Below the pieces are notes generated by a model. The model saw only the letters and a list, made by a program, of their open reading frames with translations, was not told where the DNA came from and did not search any database. 64,000 nt of DNA from assembly GCF_017874595.1 (NCBI RefSeq), contig NZ_JAGILA010000001.1, positions 1,361,297-1,425,296 on the forward strand, in the 5' to 3' direction. The position numbers and the translations under genes are program-made. This document shows, piece after piece, positions 58,694-64,000 of this stretch. Origin of the DNA: Sinorhizobium kostiense (GTDB lineage Bacteria; Pseudomonadota; Alphaproteobacteria; Rhizobiales; Rhizobiaceae). Positions within the stretch are counted from its first letter, which is position 1. Each line of letters begins with the position of its first letter.

Positions 58694-61164
58694 AAGACCA
58701 TGCCCGATCGCCCGGTCAGGATGGAATGGAAGCGGACGTTCTTCCTGCACTGGCGCATCCACTGCTTGCCCTGGCACAGCGGGCCGAAAGCGAGAAGCGG
58801 CCGGACCCAAATGAGTTGGCCGCAACCGCACGCACACTTGTGGCTGCGTTCGAGGTCGAAGCGCGCCGCAAGAACGTTCCGTTGGACTGGCTTCTGGACG
58901 CACGCGACGCGCTCGTTACTTTGCTCGATGCCCGTGCCCGCAACAATCCGGCGCTGCCAATACGACGATGGGAGCGGGCGCTGGCGGCCGCGCTTCCAAT
59001 CAGCCGGAGCGCTGGGTCAAAGCGTCTCGCAGAACGGGCGGCGGAGGCGGCGAGAGGCGGTCCAGCAAGGCGCGATCTCGCCCGTTTCCTCGGTCACTGC
59101 AACGAAGCTGTTCAAGCCGCCCATTTGGCGGGTGAGCGGCATAGAACGCGAGCAGATCGCGGCCTGGTTTTTTTTGGGCTCGCGTGCTTCTTCGCAATAA
59201 TGGCGGCTTGGGCAGCATGGGCCGAATGGCGATTTCGCGAGCAGCTGTTGGCGCAATTGCCCGACGTGGAACGCGTGGTCGAAGCAGGCATCACTGCGAC
59301 CCCGGCCGCGCGCGCGGCTCAGCTCGATGCCTTCGCCGCGGCGGTCCGCCTTGTTGAGCAGGATGCGTCGAGCTCACCGATCGGCCTTATTCGTTATGTA
59401 GAGAGTGTCGATCCCGGTCGAACTGCACGTCGCCGCTACAGCGAAGCGGCGGATGCACTTGTTGCAGGGCCTCTCGCCGAGGCACTTGCAGTTGCGCTTG
59501 CCACAGAAGGCGAGGCTAATGCGCTCTACGATTCCCTGCGGGCCTGGTCGATACTGAGGGGTACATCGGACTGGCAGCCGCGTTTTCTGGCCGGCTGGGT
59601 CGCCGACCGGGTTCGGACCTTCCCAGAACTCGCTAATCTCGCCCAGCATGTTGCCGCTATGTCCAAGGCTCCGCCCGCCATTCCGTCTCCGGATCCCGAG
59701 ACGATTGCCCAGGCCCGGCAGTTCGCTTCTGAAGGCTTGGCGAGCGAGCGCGCTTTGCTGGAATTGACCCGAGCCGAGGAAACGGCAGCACTCCCATCAT
59801 GGTCCCTTGACGAAGTTATCCCTGGTCTTGACGCGCTTTTGATCCACAGTTCAGGTCTGGCGCTCGAACGTGAGATCCCGGGCATATATACGGAGGCTGG
59901 ATGGAATTATACTCGTTCAGGCGGCGCAAAGCAGGCGATCCAGCGCGCGAGCTCGGAGGCTTCAACGCTTCTAGCGGCTGAGGGCACGACGACAACCGAG
60001 GCCGTAATGGATCTCCTTCAAAAACGCACATTGGAGGAATGGTCGCATTACCTCGGTGATCTTCGCGTGCGGCCGTTCTCCGATCAACCCACCGCCGTAG
60101 TAATCAGCGGTGCGCTAAGCGCCAGCAGTTCGCCGCTTTCGGCGCTGATCCGAGAGGCCTGGCGCCAGTCCGGGGGCACTGACCGCAACCGAAGCCACGC
60201 CAACCAGCTTCGCGTCGCAGCCGCATTGGGACCGGCCATACAGTTTGTCGAACAGGGGCGGATGTCGGAAATCTCCCATCTGTTTGTGTCATTGAACGTG
60301 GCTCTCTCCGTTCTCGATGCAGATGCTGAGCTTGGAAAGAAATCCCTCATGGACGCTCAGGAGCGCGCCAACTCGATTGTCGCATTGCAGCAAGCCCCCC
60401 TTCTTGTGGTGCAGATAGTCGAGGATGTGATTGCCCAGACGGCTGCTCCACAAGAGCCCGAGGCTCCCGCGGATCCTGTCCCACAAGTGAGACCACAGAC
60501 ACCATGGGGTTCCGAGATCACGACCTCCTGTCAGGCGGCTGTAAGTGGCCGTTACCCCTTCTCAGATGGCCCCGATGCGGATCTTGCCGCAGTGGCACGA
60601 ATCTTCGCGCCGGACGGCTCTGTCGGGCGCCATTATCGTGCGCAATTGGCGCAATTGATGGACACGTCGACGACCCCGTGGCGCTGGAAGCCGGAAGCGC
60701 GTCTTTCTGGCTACACACCCGAAAGCGCTGCCTTTTTCCAAAGGGCGCTTGCCGTTGGTGACGCTCTTTTTGAGCAGGGAACGACGCCCGACGTACCTGT
60801 AACGCTGGAGGCCCTCGCTCAAAGAGGAGCAGCAACCATTTCGATCGGCGGTGCTCATGCTCCGGTCGTCACCTCCGGGGACGCGGTCAGGTTGAACTGG
60901 CCGGGACCCTCACCCACACGGGGCTTCGAGATTTCCTTCGACAACGGCACTGTGGTCGAGAAAAAGAGCGCACCCGGTCCATGGGGCCTTTTGCGGTTCC
61001 TGGACGGGGCACGTTTGCGGCCACGCGACGGCGGCAGACGCTTCCTGGTTGATGTGCGCGGGAAGGGCGCTCGGGTCTATCTTCAGATGTCTTTCGCCAA
61101 ACCCGCAAATCCGATAGCTGCGCGTGCACTTCTGCGGGGCTTAACCTGTCCGCCCGCTCTCTAA
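58690..61164 (+). CDS. second TssM-like protein without NTPase domain (possible TssL-TssM hybrid; GTG start)
   Basis: 824 residues from GTG 58690 (AGAGGG seven bases upstream; overlaps the M15 stop as GTGA). One membrane segment at about 158-177 (VFFGLACFFAIMAAWAAWAE). The N-terminal 155 residues are helical and cytoplasmic with a DotU-like feel (ATARTLVAAFEVEARRKNVP, WLLDARDALVTLLDARARNN). The periplasmic part parallels the TssM C-terminus: CQAAVSGRYPF, TTPWRWKPEARLSGYTPESA, GPWGLLRFLDGARL and a final ALLRGLTCPPAL against MFARFTCPPRL in TssM. There is no Walker A. Last gene of the pppA-M15 run. The hybrid idea is an inference; the TssM C-terminal similarity is direct. Confidence 0.78.
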   Translation: MKDHARSPGQDGMEADVLPALAHPLLALAQRAESEKRPDPNELAATARTLVAAFEVEARRKNVPLDWLLDARDALVTLLDARARNNPALPIRRWERALAAALPISRSAGSKRLAERAAEAARGGPARRDLARFLGHCNEAVQAAHLAGERHRTRADRGLVFFGLACFFAIMAAWAAWAEWRFREQLLAQLPDVERVVEAGITATPAARAAQLDAFAAAVRLVEQDASSSPIGLIRYVESVDPGRTARRRYSEAADALVAGPLAEALAVALATEGEANALYDSLRAWSILRGTSDWQPRFLAGWVADRVRTFPELANLAQHVAAMSKAPPAIPSPDPETIAQARQFASEGLASERALLELTRAEETAALPSWSLDEVIPGLDALLIHSSGLALEREIPGIYTEAGWNYTRSGGAKQAIQRASSEASTLLAAEGTTTTEAVMDLLQKRTLEEWSHYLGDLRVRPFSDQPTAVVISGALSASSSPLSALIREAWRQSGGTDRNRSHANQLRVAAALGPAIQFVEQGRMSEISHLFVSLNVALSVLDADAELGKKSLMDAQERANSIVALQQAPLLVVQIVEDVIAQTAAPQEPEAPADPVPQVRPQTPWGSEITTSCQAAVSGRYPFSDGPDADLAAVARIFAPDGSVGRHYRAQLAQLMDTSTTPWRWKPEARLSGYTPESAAFFQRALAVGDALFEQGTTPDVPVTLEALAQRGAATISIGGAHAPVVTSGDAVRLNWPGPSPTRGFEISFDNGTVVEKKSAPGPWGLLRFLDGARLRPRDGGRRFLVDVRGKGARVYLQMSFAKPANPIAARALLRGLTCPPAL

Positions 61165-61268
61165 ACCTTGAGTCCCCGAAATACTCGGTCCGGCCTGATC
61201 GATCATAAGCACGGCATCCACGACTTGGATGATTTTGGGCGGTGCCGCCTGTTTACGGGAGACGAGCC

Positions 61269-62036
61269 ATGGGCGCAGCCGGCATCTTCCGCCTCCGCGG
61301 TGTTCTCGTCGGCACAGTCGCATTCCAGACCTATGCCGGATACCTCGGTGTCCGGCTGCCCGGAGCCTCGTTGCAGACCGGAGACGCCGATTTCGCTCAG
61401 CATTATTCGGTGTCCTCGACCGTCGAGGACAGCCTGCCGCCTGTCATCGACATTCTGAAGAGCGTTGACGCGACTTTCAGGGCGGTTCCACATCGATCAG
61501 ACCCGCACAGGATCACACAGTTTGAGAATGCCGCCCGATACCGGGTCGAATTCCTCACACCCAATCGGGGTCCCGATGAGTATGCCGATCATGCCAGCCC
61601 GATGCCCGCTTTTGGCGGGGCGTCGGCACAGCCATTGCGTTTTCTCAATTTTCTGATCCATGAGCCCGTCCGAACTGTCATGCTGCATCGCTCGGGTGTT
61701 CCGGTGATCGTGCCATCGCCGGAGCGCTATGCAGTGCACAAACTGATCGTCGCCTCCCGCAGGCAGTCGGATGTAAACGGCACCGCGAAACGGGAGAAGG
61801 ACCTGTATCAGGCCAGCCTTCTGATCGAGGCACTGGAAGCCACCCGCCGACAAGAGGAACTCGCGGAGGTCTTTGCCGAAGCTTGGGGCAGAGGTCAGAG
61901 CTGGCGGGCCGCGATCCAGAAGGGCCTTAGCCTGCTTCCGGAAAAAAGAAGGGCAGCGGCCGAGCTAAGTCTTGGAGACGCTCTGTCATCAATCGGAGCG
62001 GAACTCGAAGGCTTCACCGACGCCGCCGTCAAATAG
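61269..62036 (+). CDS. GSU2403-type nucleotidyltransferase-fold protein, N-terminally truncated
   Basis: 255 residues from ATG 61269 (CGGGAGA upstream; GTG 61242 adds nine residues). FRLRGVLVGTVAFQTYAGYL, TGDADFAQHYSVSS and PSPERYAVHKLIVASRRQSD are the blocks of the GSU2403 nucleotidyltransferase-fold family, whose members normally carry about 80-100 residues before this point. An in-frame TGA at 61228-61230 blocks any longer form. The GDADFAQ acidic site is present, so the remaining core may still fold. No operon partner; likely a remnant or a reduced gene. Confidence 0.65.
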   Translation: MGAAGIFRLRGVLVGTVAFQTYAGYLGVRLPGASLQTGDADFAQHYSVSSTVEDSLPPVIDILKSVDATFRAVPHRSDPHRITQFENAARYRVEFLTPNRGPDEYADHASPMPAFGGASAQPLRFLNFLIHEPVRTVMLHRSGVPVIVPSPERYAVHKLIVASRRQSDVNGTAKREKDLYQASLLIEALEATRRQEELAEVFAEAWGRGQSWRAAIQKGLSLLPEKRRAAAELSLGDALSSIGAELEGFTDAAVK

Positions 62037-62525
62037 CGGATAAGCTCGTTGGCGGGTTTTCGGCCCGTCTTCTCCTTGTATGAATGGCGTCGCTGCGATT
62101 GTAGATTCCATGGTCTGCCCATCAAGGCGAGGGATAGGCAGTCGATTTCCCGAAACGCGGCTGTTATCGGCCGGTCTACCGATCGTAAAATACGCCGCAG
62201 GTCTCAGGAGGTCGAAAGAGACCTTCGTGCCGAAGCCTCAGGGATTTCTGGACCCGCACAGTCTGCCTTGCGTTACCCCGTCTGTCTGGTGGGCCAGATG
62301 GCCGGGAACCGCAATAGGAATTGGACGGTGTTTCACGGATGCAATCAGTTCCCCGATACAGGAACAGCGAATGTGTTCCGGCGTAAATGGCGGCGCAACC
62401 CTCGAGCATCATATCCTCCTGCTCCTGAAATCCACAGCCAGGGCGTTGTAGCCTTGATCAGATGGCGGGCGTATAAATTCACTGACACTCCTGTCGTTAC
62501 ACGGCGAAAGGACCGGGGTAAACGG
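62037..62525 (+). other. 489-bp leader region of the histidine kinase gene, with EcfG-like promoter
   Basis: The kinase frame stays open across this stretch, but its translation (rich in Arg, Cys and Trp, no domain) and the lack of a ribosome binding site argue against coding. It holds the EcfG-like promoter candidate GGAAC (62361-62365), N16, CGTA (62382-62385). No other gene is supported. Confidence 0.55.
62361..62385 (+). promoter_or_regulatory. candidate EcfG (general stress sigma factor) promoter
   Basis: GGAAC at 62361-62365, 16-bp spacer, CGTA at 62382-62385, against the alphaproteobacterial EcfG consensus GGAAC-N16/17-CGTT (8 of 9 positions). It lies about 140 bp before the kinase start codon. 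A 5-bp inverted repeat (GGAAC/GTTCC) overlaps it. Confidence 0.4.
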
Positions 62526-63608
62526 ATGACATCCGACGAAGTTGGGCACGAGCCTGTCGAACAATTGCTCGACACTCCAGAACTTGCGACTGCGCTCGAA
62601 AGCGAACAGTTCAAGAAGTTCCTCGACCAAGTTCCTATCGCAATTGCGGTGTCCGATCTGAGGGATGGCGAGACGGTGGTCTATGCCAATCCAGAGTTCG
62701 AGAAGCTTTCCGGGCTCACCGCCGCTCGCATTGAGCAGGAGAATTGGGAGGGGCTCTCAGGGAGTGCGGTGAAAGCGCCCTCCGATCGGCGGATAGATGA
62801 AGCGATCGTCACGCAAACCGATTTCGTAGGAACCTTCCGCCTCGAGCGCGAGACATCAGGTTCAGCGATCGTAGATGTCTATTCAAATGTCATTGAGGAC
62901 GACGACGACAAGCTCTGCTTCCGACTTGTTGCCCTGGTTGATGTGTCTGCCCATAGCGATGCCGACAAACCGTCGATGGAGGAGCGAATTCGGGAGAAGG
63001 ATACGCTCCTGCGCGAGCTTCAGCACAGGGTCAAGAACAACCTGCAGATGATTACGGCGCTCATCCGAATGGAGACTCGGAATGCGGTCGAGCCAGACAA
63101 GGAGCGTTTCGAACGGCTGGTGGGGCGCGTTGATGCACTGGCGATCCTCTATCGAGCGCTATCTGGTGAGGATCACAAGGACGAGATCGATTTGGGCGTC
63201 TATCTGAGTCAGATAGCCTCCGCCGTCATGACCTCTCACGCGGTGGAGGGCATCCGCCTCGACATGAAGGTCGACACCTATCCGGTTTCGATAAATGTCG
63301 CCATGCCGACAGGACTGGTTGTGAACGAGCTTCTCACAAACGCGCTGAAGCATGCCTTTAGAGGTCTGGAGGGAGGGACAATCACGCTGCAGAGCATGGT
63401 TGACGGCAATGGTTGCCGGGTCGTGGTCGCTGATGACGGTATTGGCCTGCCTGAAGGTGTGACATGGCCCGCACCCGGTAAACTCGGAGCGCTCATCGCG
63501 CGGTCGCTGACGGAAAATGCCAAGGCGCAGTTCCATGTCACCTCAAGCGTCGGTGAGGGAACTAAGGTGACTATCATCTTCAAGCGGTCGGCTGCGGTCG
63601 CGGGCTAA
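62526..63608 (+). CDS. HRXXN-family (HisKA_2) sensor histidine kinase with PAS domain
   Basis: 360 residues from ATG 62526, the start that directly precedes the domain. PAS domain at about 35-145 (PIAIAVSDLRDGETVVYANP, EFEKLSGLTAARIEQEN); it lacks the LOV Cys. The H-box is LLRELQHRVKNNLQMITALI with phospho-acceptor His in H-R-V-K-N. HATPase region: LVVNELLTNALKHAF (N-box) and VADDGIGLPEG (G1). Cytosolic. Kinases with the HRxxN signature feed the PhyR-NepR-EcfG general stress response in alphaproteobacteria; that link is inferred. No response regulator is adjacent. The 3' end is duplicated immediately downstream. Confidence 0.85.
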   Translation: MTSDEVGHEPVEQLLDTPELATALESEQFKKFLDQVPIAIAVSDLRDGETVVYANPEFEKLSGLTAARIEQENWEGLSGSAVKAPSDRRIDEAIVTQTDFVGTFRLERETSGSAIVDVYSNVIEDDDDKLCFRLVALVDVSAHSDADKPSMEERIREKDTLLRELQHRVKNNLQMITALIRMETRNAVEPDKERFERLVGRVDALAILYRALSGEDHKDEIDLGVYLSQIASAVMTSHAVEGIRLDMKVDTYPVSINVAMPTGLVVNELLTNALKHAFRGLEGGTITLQSMVDGNGCRVVVADDGIGLPEGVTWPAPGKLGALIARSLTENAKAQFHVTSSVGEGTKVTIIFKRSAAVAG

Positions 63609-63665
63609 ATCATTCGCCGAGCCCGCTCGGCGCTCCGGCTAGAGTTGCGAGGATGTTCAAGTTTT
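63436..63665 (+). repeat. tandem direct repeat, copy 1 (3' end of the kinase gene)
   Basis: 230 bp covering the last 173 bases of the kinase gene and 57 bases after it. Copy 2 starts at 63677, an offset of exactly 241 bases. The copies differ only at 63628 (C) versus 63869 (G). Confidence 0.95.
63615..63632 (+). terminator. hairpin after the kinase gene
   Basis: CGCCGAGC (63615-63622) pairs perfectly with GCTCGGCG (63625-63632) over a 2-base loop, 6 bases after the stop codon. No T-run. The single difference between the two repeat copies falls in this stem, so copy 2 has a mismatch there. Confidence 0.5.
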
Positions 63666-63676
63666 AAGCCAAGAAA

Positions 63677-63906
63677 ACGGTATTGGCCTGCCTGAAGGTG
63701 TGACATGGCCCGCACCCGGTAAACTCGGAGCGCTCATCGCGCGGTCGCTGACGGAAAATGCCAAGGCGCAGTTCCATGTCACCTCAAGCGTCGGTGAGGG
63801 AACTAAGGTGACTATCATCTTCAAGCGGTCGGCTGCGGTCGCGGGCTAAATCATTCGCCGAGCCCGCTGGGCGCTCCGGCTAGAGTTGCGAGGATGTTCA
63901 AGTTTT
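63677..63906 (+). repeat. tandem direct repeat, copy 2 (detached kinase 3' end)
   Basis: Identical to 63436-63665 except for one base; separated from it by 11 bp (63666-63676). It still encodes the G-box-containing kinase C-terminus (GIGLPEGVTWPAPGKL to RSAAVAG and stop) but has no start, so it is non-functional. Confidence 0.95.
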
Positions 63907-63952
63907 GGAGAATCTAATCCAAGTGCAACAATGCCGTGTGAAGGGTAGGGCA

Positions 63953-64000
63953 TCAGCTACTTTCGCGCAAATGTGCCATGAAGACCTCGGCCGGCGTGCG
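63953..64000 (-). mobile_element. C-terminal end of a transposase, probably IS30 family (cut by window edge)
   Basis: The complement reads RTPAEVFMAHLRESS and then a stop at 63953-63955. R/KTPAEVF near the C-terminus is characteristic of IS30-type (and related DDE) transposases. Just inside, 63920-63929 reads CAAGTGCAAC, whose complement GTTGCACTTG resembles IS30-family terminal repeats. Only 16 codons are visible, so the family call is tentative. Confidence 0.5.

Noticed and set aside
61168..61458. A 96-codon frame overlapping the 5' part of the GSU2403-like gene.
   Set aside because: Overlaps coding sequence with clear family motifs in another phase; no ribosome binding site or recognisable domain.
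62305..62329. A second GGAAC upstream of the kinase gene as an EcfG promoter.
   Set aside because: At N16-17 spacing the -10 reads CGGT or GGTG, clearly poorer than the GGAAC-N16-CGTA candidate at 62361.
62049..62525. N-terminal extension of the histidine kinase by 159 codons.
   Set aside because: The extension has no domain, atypical composition and no ribosome binding site; the protein starting at 62526 begins just before the PAS domain.
1..64000. CRISPR arrays, rRNA operons, complete tRNA genes or a replication origin.
   Set aside because: No regularly spaced repeats, no rRNA-like sequence, no full cloverleaf and no repABC or DnaA-box cluster was seen on reading the window.

Overview
The window looks like a replicon segment, possibly a chromid or megaplasmid, from a Rhizobiaceae member of the Ensifer/Sinorhizobium type. 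The coding sequence is GC-rich and dense. An Ehu-type ectoine ABC transporter is joined to a eut catabolic operon, an arrangement best known from Sinorhizobium, and the type VI secretion locus has the alphaproteobacterial gene set. The assignment rests on gene content and protein motifs only; no database search was possible.

Region 1 (1-10975) is an ectoine/hydroxyectoine uptake and breakdown cluster. It holds the 5' end of a leftward semialdehyde dehydrogenase gene, an AsnC/Lrp regulator, an EnuR-type MocR/GntR regulator, the ehuABCD transporter and eutABCDE. EutABC should convert hydroxyectoine to ectoine. EutD (ectoine hydrolase) and EutE (N-acetyl-diaminobutyrate deacetylase) open and deacetylate ectoine. 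The DABA aminotransferase is not in the window.

Region 2 (11133-19331) is a second catabolic and transport unit: a leftward GntR regulator, a perfect 16-bp palindrome, an M20 amidohydrolase, an M28-like protein that lacks the expected catalytic glutamate pair, and a polar amino-acid ABC transporter with two different binding proteins. The substrate is unknown; a conjugated amino acid or small peptide is the best inference.

Region 3 (19383-22329) is mixed accessory DNA: an alpha/beta-hydrolase remnant, a glutathione S-transferase, a GFA-type zinc protein, an ArsR-SRPBCC pair with strong inverted-repeat operator candidates, and a RelB-like antitoxin whose partner toxin has decayed.

Region 4 (22475-31289) holds a small lipoprotein, a protein with two fused glycosyltransferase units, and a leftward caspase-like/Sel1 protein with a small unknown partner. 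Divergent from these are vgrG, a DUF6484 protein and a short TIGR02270-like protein.

Region 5 (31343-61164) is a complete type VI secretion system. A tightly overlapping leftward operon runs tssA-tssB-tssC-hcp-tssE-tssF-tssG-tagH-tssJ-tssK-tssL-tssM-tagF, then a DUF2169 adaptor, a degenerate ketoacyl-synthase-like protein, a DUF4150 (PAAR-like) effector candidate and a beta-propeller-like protein. Post-translational control is encoded by ppkA (kinase), pppA (phosphatase) and the FHA protein. On the right are clpV, an OmpA-family lipid/peptidoglycan anchor candidate, pppA, a membrane-anchored M15 peptidase and a second TssM-like protein without an NTPase. That last protein may be a TssL-TssM hybrid and is the most unusual object in the window.

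Region 6 (61242-64000) holds an N-terminally truncated GSU2403-type protein and an HRXXN (HisKA_2) histidine kinase preceded by an EcfG-like promoter. The kinase 3' end is duplicated in tandem (230 bp, one mismatch), and the window closes in what looks like the end of an IS30-type insertion sequence.
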